Assembly (NCBI RefSeq): GCF_046592965.1 | Contig: NZ_JBISBV010000001.1 | Span: 787,142 to 851,141 of the forward strand | Direction: 5' to 3' | Source: Marivita sp046592965 | GTDB taxonomy: Bacteria; Pseudomonadota; Alphaproteobacteria; Rhodobacterales; Rhodobacteraceae | DNA length: 64,000 bases | In this document: piece after piece, positions 44,180 to 52,793 of the stretch | Layout: each line of letters starts with the position of its first letter | How positions within the stretch are numbered: position 1 is the first letter of the stretch | Translations under genes and position numbers: made by a program | Notes under the pieces: model-generated | What the model was told of the DNA's origin: nothing | Database searches by the model: none | The model's input: only the letters and a program-made list of their open reading frames with translations

Positions 44180-45298
44180 CTAAGCGTTCACCACATCTTC
44201 TGGCGCGACACTTTCGAGTCCTAGCGCTTCGCCAACGGCGGCATAGGTCAGTTGTCCGGCGTGAACGTTCAATCCCTTCATCAGGTGCGGATCGTCCGCG
44301 CAGGCTCTTTTCCAGCCTTTGTCGGCGATCGCCAGCATATGCGGCATCGTCGCATTGCCAAGCGCGATCGTCGACGTGCGCGCGACGGCGCCGGGCATGT
44401 TGGCAACGCAGTAATGCACGATGCCATCGACCTCATAGATCGGATCCTGATGCGTTGTGGCTTTGGACGTCTCGAAGCAGCCGCCCTGATCGATTGCGAC
44501 GTCCACAAGAACGGAGCCGGGTTTCATCAGCGAAAGCTGGTCGCGGCTGACCAGTTTCGGAGCCGCGGCGCCAGGGATCAGCACCGCGCCGATCACCATG
44601 TCCATGCGCGGCAACAATTCGATCACGGCACCCTTGTCGGAATACTGCGTCGTCAGGCGGCCCATGAAGACATCGTCCAAATAGGACAGGCGCGGGACCG
44701 AGCGGTCGAGCACGGTGACATTCGCGCCCATTCCAACCGCGACCCGCGCCGCCGCAGCGCCGACGACACCGCCGCCGATAATGGCGATATTGGCGGGTCG
44801 CACGCCAGGCACTCCGCCAAGCAGGACACCGCTGCCGCCATTGGCTTTCTGCAAGGCCCATGCTCCGCTTTGAGGTGCCAGGCGGCCTGCGACTTCGGAC
44901 ATCGGCGCCAACAGCGGCAAGCCGCCGGATTTGTCGGTGACGGTTTCATAGGCGATGCAGGTCGCTTTAGACGCCAGCAGATCCTTCGTCTGCTCGGGAT
45001 CGGGGGCGAGGTGAAGATAGGCGAACAGCACTTGCCCTTCGCGCAGCATCTTGCGCTCGCTCGACTGCGGTTCCTTGACCTTGACGATCATCTCTGCGCT
45101 GGCGAACACCTCTTCCGCGCTGTCAAGGATCACGGCACCCGCATCGCGGTAAGCGTCATCGTCAAACCCAGACCCGACACCGGCTCCACTCTGCACCACA
45201 ATCTCGTGGCCGCGCGCGATCGCTTCCTGCGCGGCGTTGGGCGTGATGCCGACGCGAAATTCCTGTGGCTTGATTTCCGTGGGGCAACCGATTTTCAT
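44180..45298 (-). CDS. ald: Alanine dehydrogenase
   Basis: 372 residues from ATG 45298, with GGAGGAG before it. MKIGCPTEIKPQEFRVGITP, the catalytic Lys/His segment FAYLHLAPDPEQTKDLL and the Rossmann IIGGGVVGAAAARVAVGMGA identify NAD-dependent alanine dehydrogenase (alanine to pyruvate and ammonia). In this group an Lrp/AsnC regulator normally lies divergently next to it; here only a remnant remains (45431-45670). Confidence 0.95.
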   Translation of the reverse strand: MKIGCPTEIKPQEFRVGITPNAAQEAIARGHEIVVQSGAGVGSGFDDDAYRDAGAVILDSAEEVFASAEMIVKVKEPQSSERKMLREGQVLFAYLHLAPDPEQTKDLLASKATCIAYETVTDKSGGLPLLAPMSEVAGRLAPQSGAWALQKANGGSGVLLGGVPGVRPANIAIIGGGVVGAAAARVAVGMGANVTVLDRSVPRLSYLDDVFMGRLTTQYSDKGAVIELLPRMDMVIGAVLIPGAAAPKLVSRDQLSLMKPGSVLVDVAIDQGGCFETSKATTHQDPIYEVDGIVHYCVANMPGAVARTSTIALGNATMPHMLAIADKGWKRACADDPHLMKGLNVHAGQLTYAAVGEALGLESVAPEDVVNA

Positions 45299-45430
45299 AA
45301 ACTCTCCTCCAATTTTCGTTCGCAGACCGGACGCCTTTGCATCAGGGTAAACTCGTCTGGATTTATGCAACAGCCCGAGGCATCTTGCGAAGATTCTTTG
45401 TAAAAAAGCGATGGAAGCAGTTTTCGAACG

Positions 45431-45670
45431 ATGCTGCCCGATGACACAGACCGGCGTATCCAGCGCGCGCTGCAACGCAAGGGCAGGGTGACGAACGCGC
45501 ATCTGGCCGAGGTGGTGAACCTCTCGGCGTCGGCCTGTCACCGTCGGGTGCAACGGCTTGAAGCGTATGGCGTCATTCAGGATTAGGTCGCTTTGTTGAA
45601 CGTGCGCAAGCTCGGTATGCCCTCAACCGTGTTTGTCGACCCGCGTCACCGGTTTCGAGACCTGATTTGA
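45431..45670 (+). pseudogene. Lrp/AsnC-family regulator remnant
   Basis: From ATG 45431 the frame reads DDTDRRIQRALQRKGRVTN, AHLAEVVNLSASACHRRVQRL and EAYGVIQD, a complete AsnC helix-turn-helix, then TAG at 45584-45586 exactly where family members have Tyr (GVI-x-x-YVALL). The same frame continues as VALLNVRKLGMPSTVFVD, the beginning of the ligand-binding RAM domain, then loses similarity and stops at 45668-45670. So the gene has a nonsense codon and has lost its 3' two-thirds. It is divergent from ald, the usual place of an alanine-responsive Lrp regulator. A 51-residue DNA-binding fragment could still be made. Confidence 0.85.
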
Positions 45671-45762
45671 ACGTTTGCACAACATCCGTTAGGGTCACGC
45701 CTTCATCGGAGAACCCGCGCCTGTCGCGGCCTTCAACATACGTATCCATATTCGGAGTATTC

Positions 45763-46197
45763 ATGACTCAGGTCAAAACTGGCGATATCGTCTCAATTCA
45801 TTACACCGGCACACTGGCCGATGGCGCAACCTTCGATAGCTCGGACGGGCGCGATCCGCTTGAATTCACGGTCGGCGCGGGCCAGATCATTCCCGGCCTC
45901 GACCAAGCGATCCCCGGCATGACCGTCGGCGACAAGAAGACGGTCGAGGTCGCTGCGGATCAAGCGTATGGCCAGCCCGATCCCAACGCGCGCCAGGCGG
46001 TGCCGCGGTCCGAGATCCCGGCCGACATCCCGCTCGAGCCGGGAACCCAGCTTCAGATGCAGACGCCGAATGGTCAAACCGTTCCTGTCATGGTGGCGGA
46101 TGTGAACGAGACCGAAGTCACGCTTGACGCCAATCATCCGTTGGCTGGCAAGGATCTGACCCTCGACATCGAACTGGTCGAGATCAAGGCGGCTTGA
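45763..46197 (+). CDS. FKBP-type peptidyl-prolyl isomerase (SlyD-like)
   Basis: 144 residues from ATG 45763. VKTGDIVSIHYTGTLADG and PGLDQAIPGMTVGDKK are FKBP-fold segments; the insert-in-flap region and the ending LDANHPLAGKDLTLDIELVEI are typical of SlyD-type chaperone/isomerases. The metal-binding His-rich tail of E. coli SlyD is missing, as in other short forms. Confidence 0.93.
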   Translation: MTQVKTGDIVSIHYTGTLADGATFDSSDGRDPLEFTVGAGQIIPGLDQAIPGMTVGDKKTVEVAADQAYGQPDPNARQAVPRSEIPADIPLEPGTQLQMQTPNGQTVPVMVADVNETEVTLDANHPLAGKDLTLDIELVEIKAA

Positions 46198-46230
46198 TTT
46201 AACGTCGGATCGGCAGGACCGATCCCACGG

Positions 46231-46282
46231 GCGAGGGGCTCTGCCCCTCGCGCACCCCGAGGTATTTCTGAACCGAAGAAGC
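46231..46282 (+). repeat. Composite dispersed repeat, copy 2
   Basis: A 9-bp stem GCGAGGGGC (46231-46239) / GCCCCTCGC (46243-46251) with loop TCT, then a core CACCCCGAGGTATTTC to CCGAAGAAGC (46253-46282). It lies between the convergent FKBP and metG genes. Confidence 0.75.
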
Positions 46283-46319
46283 TGGCGGAGTGTCTCTGAA
46301 AGGACTCAGAGGCGCGGTG

Positions 46320-48035
46320 CTACCGGGTGCCGGCGAACTTCTCCTGCCAGCCCTCGCGCTCTTCGTCGGTGATCTTGCGGAACGTCACGTCCGGCACCGT
46401 AAAGGCGTGCCCGGCGGGTAGGGCTTTGAGCGCGGTGGCGGCATTTTCAGGCCATTGCGCGTCGTCGCTTTGCATCGCGGTCAATAGCTGTGCCGAGGCG
46501 TCGGGGATGAAGGGGCCGGAGATCGCGGCGTAGAAGCGGATCAGGTTGAGGGCAGTGCGGATTTGCATCGCGGCGGTTTCGGGGTCGTCCTTGAAAGTGG
46601 CCCAGGGCGCGGCCTCTTGCAGGTATTCGTTTCCCATGACCCAGAGCCCGCGCAGGGCGTTGGCGGACTTGCGAATGTCGATGCCGTCCATGTGGGTTTG
46701 ATACTCGGCCAGCCCTGCGTCGAGCGACGCGATGAGAGCGCTTTCGCGATCCCCCGGTGTGCCACCTTCCGGAACCACTTCGCCGAACTTCGAGCGGCAG
46801 AACTTGGTCACGCGCGAGGCGAAATTGCCCAGCACGTCGGCCAGATCCTTGTTCACCGAACTTTGGAAATTTTCCCAGGTGAATTCGGCATCCGAGCTTT
46901 CCGGCGCATGGCTGAGCAGCCACCAGCGCCAGTAATCGGCCGGCAGGATCTCGAGCGCCTGATCCATGAAGACGCCGCGGCCCTGCGAGGTTGAAAACTG
47001 GCCGCCGTCGTAATTGAGGTAGTTGAACGACTTGATGTAATCCACAAGCTTCCACGGTTCGTCCGAGCCGAGAATCGTGGCCGGGAACGACAGCGTGTGG
47101 AACGGCACATTGTCCTTGCCCATGAACTGCGTGTAACGCACGTCATCCGCGCCCTTGTCAGTGCGCCACCAGCGTTGCCAGTCGGCATCGGTCTTGCCGT
47201 TCGCTTCGGCCCATTCGCCCGCGCAGGCGATGTATTCAATCGGCGCGTCGAACCAGACGTAGAAGACCTTGCCTTCCATGCCCGGCCAGTCTTCGGTGCC
47301 CTTTTTGACCGGGATGCCCCAATCGAGATCGCGGGTGATGCCGCGGTCCTGCAACCCGTCGCCATCGTTGAGCCATTTCTTCGCAATCGACGTGGTGAGG
47401 ATCGGCCAATCGGTCTTGGAATCGATCCACTCCTGAAGTTTGCCGCGCATGTCGGACTGGCGCAGGTAAAGATGCTTGGTTTCACGCACTTCCAGATCAG
47501 TCGAGCCGGAAATGGCGCTGCGCGGATCGATCAGGTCGGTCGGGTCAAGCTGCTTGGTGCAGTTCTCGCATTGATCGCCGCGGGCCTTGTCGTAGCCGCA
47601 ATTGGGGCAGGTGCCCTCGATGTAGCGGTCCGGCAGGAAACGTTTGTCGGCATGGGAATAGACCTGCTTTTCGCTCACTTCGCGGATCAGGTTCTGATCT
47701 GCCAGACGACCTGCGAAATGCTGGGTCAGCCGATGGTTCTGGGGGCTGGAAGACCGGCCGAAATGATCGAAGCTCAGGCGGAAGCCCTGAGCGATCTCGG
47801 ACTGAATGGCGTGCATTTCGCGGCAGTATTCGGCCACCGGTTTTCCGGCCTTGGCGGCCGCCAGTTCAGCCGGGGTGCCATGTTCGTCGGTGGCGCAGAG
47901 GAACATCACTTCGTTGCCGCGCGCGCGCTGGTAGCGGGCATAGAGATCGGCGGGAAGCTGGCTGCCAACCAGATTGCCGAGGTGTTTGATCCCGTTGATA
48001 TAGGGGATCGCCGAAGTGATGAGGTGTCGTGCCAT
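46320..48035 (-). CDS. metG: Methionyl-tRNA synthetase
   Basis: 571 residues, the shorter MetG form without C-terminal tRNA-binding domain. The HIGH equivalent is HLGN (18-21), a zinc knuckle lies in CPNCGYDKARGDQCENC, and the KMSKS loop reads QFSTSQG, with Gln in the first position where K is more usual. Substrate pocket residues WFDAPIEYIA are present. AAGGCGG precedes the ATG. Confidence 0.95.
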   Translation of the reverse strand: MARHLITSAIPYINGIKHLGNLVGSQLPADLYARYQRARGNEVMFLCATDEHGTPAELAAAKAGKPVAEYCREMHAIQSEIAQGFRLSFDHFGRSSSPQNHRLTQHFAGRLADQNLIREVSEKQVYSHADKRFLPDRYIEGTCPNCGYDKARGDQCENCTKQLDPTDLIDPRSAISGSTDLEVRETKHLYLRQSDMRGKLQEWIDSKTDWPILTTSIAKKWLNDGDGLQDRGITRDLDWGIPVKKGTEDWPGMEGKVFYVWFDAPIEYIACAGEWAEANGKTDADWQRWWRTDKGADDVRYTQFMGKDNVPFHTLSFPATILGSDEPWKLVDYIKSFNYLNYDGGQFSTSQGRGVFMDQALEILPADYWRWWLLSHAPESSDAEFTWENFQSSVNKDLADVLGNFASRVTKFCRSKFGEVVPEGGTPGDRESALIASLDAGLAEYQTHMDGIDIRKSANALRGLWVMGNEYLQEAAPWATFKDDPETAAMQIRTALNLIRFYAAISGPFIPDASAQLLTAMQSDDAQWPENAATALKALPAGHAFTVPDVTFRKITDEEREGWQEKFAGTR

Positions 48036-48102
48036 GCGCAGATATCCGCCTTCTGAAGCTCTTGGGCCGCTTTAGCGGATCAATGCACCAAGGGCCAGAG
48101 CG

Positions 48103-49323
48103 TCAGTCCTTTTCACGGCTGGATCGCATCAGGCGTCCGATGAGGAACGACGTCCGCGGTGCATAAACATAATTCGTTTTCGCAGCGGCGGGCCGGGCGC
48201 GCATCCGGATCACGCCGAAGACGACAAGCCCCGCATGTCCCACGGCAACCATCGAAAACAACGCGGGCGGGCCGTATAGGCTCATCAGGACCGATGCCAG
48301 ATAGGGCGCGGCGATGGCCCCGCAGGCGAACCAGAACATCAGAGCGGCCGACAACTCGACCCGTTCATCGCTGCTGGCGAAGTCATGCGCGTGGGCCGAT
48401 GAGACGGAGTAGATCGGAAAGGTCGTGAGACCGAAGATCGCCGCCATGAGCATCACCCCGGTCGTCGACAGCTCTGTCAGAGTGGCGGTGGCGAGTGACG
48501 ATCCGATGGCGGCAACCGACAGCCAGATCAGGACGAGACGGCGGTCGAACTTGTCGGCGAGCCATCCAACCGGGTATTGCGCGAGGGCGCCGCCGGCCAC
48601 GAACGCCGCGAGGAACAGCGCGATCTGGTCAAGCGCCAGCCCCACGCCCTGGCCGTAGACCGGCCCCACCATCCGGAACGAGGCCGACGACAGGGCCGCG
48701 ACGACGGCTCCGGCGGCGGCCAGCGGTGATCGGTGGACCGCCAGCATCGGGCGCAGGCGCGGCATATCCGGAGTGGCCGGTTGGCGGCGGGTTGTGAGCG
48801 CCATTGGCAACAGGGCGGCGCAGCAGAGCAGCGCGAGCAGGTTGTAGCTGACATATGCCGCCGGTGTCAGCACGCCAATCAGAAGCTGCGCGGCCAGCGA
48901 GGCGCCCATGTCGGCGATGCGGTAAATCCCCATCGTGCGCCCGCGCGTCTCGTTCGTGACCTCCGCGTTCAGCCAGGCTTCGATAACGGTATAGCATCCG
49001 GCCACGCAAACGCCGGTCGCGATGCGCATGATCGCCCATGCGTAAGGGTCGATCACGATCATATGCGACAGCAGGCCGATGGCTCCGAGCGCGGTGAAGG
49101 CCGAAAAGGCTCTCGCGTGACCGACCGACCCCATCAGGCGCGGTGACCACCAGCAGCCGATGAAAAATCCGACGAAATGCGCCGATCCCAACATGCCGAT
49201 CTGGGCGGTGGAGAAGCCCAGCGTGATTCCCGATATGGCGTCGAGCGGGCCGACACCTCCCGAGGACAGTTGCAGCAGAATGACGGACAGAAAGAGGGCG
49301 GCGAAGGAGAGGGGCAGGCGCAT
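48103..49323 (-). CDS. MFS transporter, YcaD-like
   Basis: 406 residues with twelve predicted hydrophobic segments. The N-terminal half has GMLGSAHFVGFFIGC and ETRGRTMGIYRIADMGASLAAQLL, typical of the YcaD-type sugar-efflux-like MFS group. Substrate unknown. Its start is 49 bases downstream of the imuA stop, in the place where imuB would be expected in an SOS mutagenesis cassette. Confidence 0.85.
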   Translation of the reverse strand: MRLPLSFAALFLSVILLQLSSGGVGPLDAISGITLGFSTAQIGMLGSAHFVGFFIGCWWSPRLMGSVGHARAFSAFTALGAIGLLSHMIVIDPYAWAIMRIATGVCVAGCYTVIEAWLNAEVTNETRGRTMGIYRIADMGASLAAQLLIGVLTPAAYVSYNLLALLCCAALLPMALTTRRQPATPDMPRLRPMLAVHRSPLAAAGAVVAALSSASFRMVGPVYGQGVGLALDQIALFLAAFVAGGALAQYPVGWLADKFDRRLVLIWLSVAAIGSSLATATLTELSTTGVMLMAAIFGLTTFPIYSVSSAHAHDFASSDERVELSAALMFWFACGAIAAPYLASVLMSLYGPPALFSMVAVGHAGLVVFGVIRMRARPAAAKTNYVYAPRTSFLIGRLMRSSREKD

Positions 49324-49372
49324 GATACCAGCGATAGCGCATCCCGCCTCGTCCGGGTGCCATTATTCGACG

Positions 49373-50059
49373 TCAGGTGTCGTTTCCGGGTGGGGTTTGG
49401 GGAATTTCGGACGAAATTCCTGTTTGGGGGAGAATTTTCGTAGAAAATTCTGGGCGCGGGGCGCAGGGTTCGAGGCCGGTGCGCGCGGGGTGCATCAGCC
49501 ATTGGCGGGGCGGATCCATGCGGGCGCGCAAGCGGTCGAGGATCCAGCGGTCGGGGCCCAGATGATGCGCCGGTTCAAGCGACCAGCGGGTTTCGATCCC
49601 CGGTGCGCCGCCCTGTCCCGGCGTGAGCAAGAGCGCCAACGGGCGGCATAGACCAGCATTGCATCCCGCTTCGGCCGCCAGATGGAGACGGCGGACCGGA
49701 ACCAAGGCCGGCGGTGCGGGCAGTTCGCCGATCACCACCGGAGCCTGACCGTCGCGCAGAGCCTCTTCCATTGCCCAAAGCGCCATGTCGCTTTTGGTGG
49801 CCTTGACGAAAAGCATGTCACCCGGCTCCAGCCGTTCCGCGATCGCGTCGGCGCACAAGGTTTCCGCTGTGGTGACGGTGGTGATCCAGACCACCGGCGT
49901 GTCAGTCTGCGCTGCAACAGCCAGAGCAAGTGTGCGTCGTGCAGAACCACAAAGTTCGTGAACGCGCCCCAGTCTGAGCGCGATTTCAGCACTGCCCAAC
50001 GTGATCTGGGGATGAGGGCGATGGGGGCGCCGGGACAGGAGGGCTGCTGCTGTTTGCAT
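49373..50059 (-). CDS. imuA: ImuA-like protein, SOS-controlled, without imuB/dnaE2
   Basis: 228 residues from ATG 50059. The segments GRVHELCGSARRTLALAVAA, PVVWITT, LEPGDMLFVKA, ALWAMEEALRDGQAPVVIGEL and VRRLHLAAE match the RecA/SulA-like ImuA family, the first gene of the imuA-imuB-dnaE2 mutasome cassette. The last 25 residues are translated from two palindromes (49401-49451) and are probably not native, so the ancestral stop may have been earlier. The downstream neighbour is an MFS transporter, not imuB. A LexA box lies inside the promoter. ImuA identity is a pattern judgement; the LexA site supports it. Confidence 0.7.
   Translation of the reverse strand: MQTAAALLSRRPHRPHPQITLGSAEIALRLGRVHELCGSARRTLALAVAAQTDTPVVWITTVTTAETLCADAIAERLEPGDMLFVKATKSDMALWAMEEALRDGQAPVVIGELPAPPALVPVRRLHLAAEAGCNAGLCRPLALLLTPGQGGAPGIETRWSLEPAHHLGPDRWILDRLRARMDPPRQWLMHPARTGLEPCAPRPEFSTKILPQTGISSEIPQTPPGNDT
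49401..49420. repeat. Palindrome A at the 3' end of imuA
   Basis: GGAATTTCGGACGAAATTCC: 9-bp perfect arms around a 2-base centre. It is followed 10 bases later by palindrome B and lies inside the reading frame of imuA, which it extends. Confidence 0.85.
49431..49451. repeat. Palindrome B at the 3' end of imuA
   Basis: Arms AGAATTTTC (49431-49439) and GAAAATTCT (49443-49451) around GTA. The two palindromes have similar GAATTT-type arms, as in paired AT-rich palindromes I remember from roseobacter intergenic regions. Confidence 0.85.
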
Positions 50060-50066
50060 GACGGCA

Positions 50067-50094
50067 AGTATAAATGTTCATACTTTGTTCTCAA
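50067..50094 (-). promoter_or_regulatory. SOS promoter of imuA with LexA box
   Basis: On the minus strand -35 TTGAGA (50089-50094), a 16-base spacer and -10 TATACT (50067-50072). The spacer holds GAACAAAGTATGAAC (50076-50090), an exact GAAC-N7-GAAC alphaproteobacterial LexA site. Transcription would begin at about 50060, next to the ATG at 50059, so the message may be leaderless. Confidence 0.8.
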
Positions 50095-50191
50095 GAGATT
50101 CGTCCGCTCTGACTCGCGACCACTTGCCTCTTACCGATGCCGTTGGTCTGTTGTACCCAGTTGACTGGTTATGACTTGGGATTTGACACCT

Positions 50192-50965
50192 ATGTTCCCG
50201 CTTTTGCGCGCGGCTTTGGTGGCGCTTTGCGTCGCAGCGCCGGTTCACGCAGACGAGATCACCGTCTTCGCAGCCGCGTCGCTGGGCGATGCGCTGGGCG
50301 AAGCGTCCGAGATGTGGATGGATGAGACCGGCCATCATGTGACACTGGCACTGGCCGGAAGCTCCACCTTGGCGCGCCAGATCGATGCCGGAGCGCCGGC
50401 AGATGTCTTTCTATCGGCCAACGCCGATTGGATGACATGGCTTGTCGAACACGACCGGGTGTTGCCCGACACGCGACGCGATATCGCGTCCAACCGGTTG
50501 GTGCTGATCGCGCATGATGGCGCTGCGCGGTCAGAGGCTGAAATGTCGTCGGACACCGACGTGCTTGGTCTGCTCGGCCAAGAGGGACGCTTGGCGATTG
50601 CACTTCCCGAAGCCGTCCCCGCAGGAATATATGCCAAAGCCGCGCTGTCGGGTCTGGGGTTGTGGGCCGGGCTGGAGCAGCGTCTGGCCCCAACCGACAA
50701 TGTCCGCGCGGCGCTGGCCCTGGTTGCTCTGGGCGAGGCTCCGGCGGGCGTGGTATACGCCACCGATGCCAAAGCCGAAACGAAGGTTCATGTGGCCGGG
50801 GTCTTTCCGGAGGGCAGCCATCCGCCGATCCGCTACCCTGCGGCAGTTGTGACGGGCAGCCCGCACACCGAAGTTGCAGCAGCGTTTCTGGATTGGTTGG
50901 AGACGGGTGCAGCGCAGAAGATTTTGGCCGCGCATGGATTTATGCCGCCGCTGGAGTCCGAATGA
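50192..50965 (+). CDS. modA: Molybdate ABC transporter, substrate-binding protein
   Basis: 257 residues from ATG 50192, which gives a clean signal peptide (LLRAALVALCVAAPVHA); an ATG at 50171 is the alternative. The mature part starts DEITVFAAASLGDALGEA and has LALAGSSTLARQIDAGAPADVFLSA, the oxyanion-binding pattern of ModA, and a late GEAPAGVVYATDA. It collects molybdate in the periplasm for ModBC; overlaps modB by 4 bases. Confidence 0.93.
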   Translation: MFPLLRAALVALCVAAPVHADEITVFAAASLGDALGEASEMWMDETGHHVTLALAGSSTLARQIDAGAPADVFLSANADWMTWLVEHDRVLPDTRRDIASNRLVLIAHDGAARSEAEMSSDTDVLGLLGQEGRLAIALPEAVPAGIYAKAALSGLGLWAGLEQRLAPTDNVRAALALVALGEAPAGVVYATDAKAETKVHVAGVFPEGSHPPIRYPAAVVTGSPHTEVAAAFLDWLETGAAQKILAAHGFMPPLESE

Positions 50966-51660
50966 CACACTGGTTGGGACCAGAGGAATGGCAAGCCGTG
51001 GTGTTGTCGCTCAAGGTGTCGTTTTGGGCAACGATCCTGAGCCTGCCGCTTGGGCTGCTCTGCGCTCTGGCCCTTGCACGGGGCCGGTTTTTTGGACGCG
51101 ATGTGCTCAACTGGCTGGTGCACCTGCCATTGGTGCTGCCCCCGGTCGTGACCGGATACCTCTTGTTGTTGAGCTTTGGGCGTCGCGGCCCCGTGGGCGC
51201 GTTTCTGCATGATGTGTTCGGGATCACGCTGGCCTTCCGCTGGACGGGTGCGGCGCTCGCGGCGTCGATCATGGCGTTTCCGCTGATGGTGCGCGCCATG
51301 CGTCTGGCGATCGAGGCGGTCGACCCGCGGCTGGAAGAGGCGGCCGCGACGCTGGGAGCAAGCCGGGTGCGGGTGTTCACCACGGTGACCTTACCGCTCG
51401 TCTTGCCCGGTGTGATCGCAGGCGCGGTGCTGGCGTTTGCCAAGGCGATGGGAGAGTTCGGTGCCACCATCACCTTCGTGTCCAACATTCCCGGCGAGAC
51501 ACGCACGGTGCCGTCGGCGATTTACGCGTTTTTGCAGGTGCCGGGCGGCGAAGCGTCGGCGTTGCGGCTGGTGGCGGTGGCGGTCACCATTGCGATTGCG
51601 GCGCTGATCCTGTCGGAATGGCTGTCCCGGCGGGTGGCCAAGCGGATCTCGGGTGCATGA
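50962..51660 (+). CDS. modB: Molybdate ABC transporter, permease
   Basis: 232 residues from ATG 50962 in an ATGA overlap with modA. Five hydrophobic segments and the EAA loop (EEAAATLGASRVRVFTTVTLPLVLPGV, in part) that contacts the ATPase are present. SVKVS-like N-terminus VVLSLKVSFWATILSLPLG is typical of ModB. Confidence 0.95.
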   Translation: MTHWLGPEEWQAVVLSLKVSFWATILSLPLGLLCALALARGRFFGRDVLNWLVHLPLVLPPVVTGYLLLLSFGRRGPVGAFLHDVFGITLAFRWTGAALAASIMAFPLMVRAMRLAIEAVDPRLEEAAATLGASRVRVFTTVTLPLVLPGVIAGAVLAFAKAMGEFGATITFVSNIPGETRTVPSAIYAFLQVPGGEASALRLVAVAVTIAIAALILSEWLSRRVAKRISGA

Positions 51661-52754
51661 CGCTTTCGGTCAATATCCAGCGCACTCTGGGCGGGTTCGA
51701 TCTGACCACTGCGTTTGATGCGCCCGACGGCGTGACGGTCCTGTTCGGGCGTTCTGGCAGCGGCAAGACCTCTATCGTCAAATCCATCGCCGGATTGCTG
51801 ACGCCACAGGGCGGGCGGGTCGCGCTCGGGGATAGGGTGCTGTTTGATTCAGCGGCGCGGGTGAATTTGCCGGTGCACAAGCGGCGCTTTGGGTATGTTT
51901 TCCAGGACAGCCGGTTGTTTCCGCATCTGAGCGTGCGGGAAAACCTGTGCTACGCCGCGCGCGTCAGCGGGCGCGGCGCGCGGCAACCGGGTGGTGTGGC
52001 CGAGCTTCTGGGTATCGGGCACCTGCTGGACCGTCGCACGCACGCGCTTTCGGGGGGCGAGGCGCAGCGGGTGGCGATCGGGCGCGCATTGTTGTCAGAG
52101 CCGGACATGCTGCTGATGGACGAGCCGTTGGCATCCCTGGATGGTCCGCGCAAAGCCGAGATTTTTCCCTATCTCGAAGGATTGCGGCGCGAGACCGGGC
52201 TTTCCATCCTGTACGTCACGCACAACATGGCCGAAGTGGCCCGCTTGGCCACGCATATCGTCTTGATCGAAAACGGGCAGGTGGTGCGATCGGGCACCCC
52301 CGAAGCCTTGTTGACCGATCCCGACATGGTGCGCGTGCTGGGGATCCGCGATGCCGGCGCGGTGCTTTCGGCAACGGTCATGGCGCATCACAGCGATGGC
52401 CTGAGCGAATTGCGCGTCTCGGCGGGCACGCTTGTCTTGCCGTCGGTGGACGCGCCCGAAGGTGCGCAACTCCGCGTGCGTATTCTGGCGCATGATGTGA
52501 TCCTGTCTCGGACCCGGCCAGAGGGTCTTTCGGCGCTGAACATTCTGCCGGTGCGTGTTCTGGCCCTGCGACGGGGGGAGGGGCCGGGTGTGATCGTTCA
52601 GCTCGAGGCGGGCGAAGATCGGTTGCTGGCACGCATCACCCGGCGCAGTGCCGATGCGATGGGCATTGCCGAGGGTGCAACCTGCTTTGCGGTGATGAAA
52701 TCGGTCGCGGTGTCGCGAACCGATATCGCGGTGGGCTTGCAGAGCGGCGGCTAA
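51657..52754 (+). CDS. modC: Molybdate ABC transporter, ATP-binding protein
   Basis: 365 residues from ATG 51657 in an ATGA overlap with modB. Walker A GRSGSGKTS near 31-39, signature LSGGEAQRVAIGRALL, Walker B MLLMDEPLASLDG, and a C-terminal TOBE/Mop-type molybdate-binding domain (VSAGTLVLPSVDAPEGAQLRVRI in parts; LNILPVRVLAL). It powers import and completes modABC, which supports molybdenum-cofactor enzymes encoded elsewhere. Confidence 0.95.
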   Translation: MTLSVNIQRTLGGFDLTTAFDAPDGVTVLFGRSGSGKTSIVKSIAGLLTPQGGRVALGDRVLFDSAARVNLPVHKRRFGYVFQDSRLFPHLSVRENLCYAARVSGRGARQPGGVAELLGIGHLLDRRTHALSGGEAQRVAIGRALLSEPDMLLMDEPLASLDGPRKAEIFPYLEGLRRETGLSILYVTHNMAEVARLATHIVLIENGQVVRSGTPEALLTDPDMVRVLGIRDAGAVLSATVMAHHSDGLSELRVSAGTLVLPSVDAPEGAQLRVRILAHDVILSRTRPEGLSALNILPVRVLALRRGEGPGVIVQLEAGEDRLLARITRRSADAMGIAEGATCFAVMKSVAVSRTDIAVGLQSGG

Positions 52755-52793
52755 CCGCTAGGTTGCGCCGAACTGAACAACGGGGAACGCGCG

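Noticed and set aside
44252..45403. 383-codon plus-strand frame opposite ald
   Set aside because: Composition (R, H, D, Q-rich) and lack of motifs mark it as antisense to alanine dehydrogenase.
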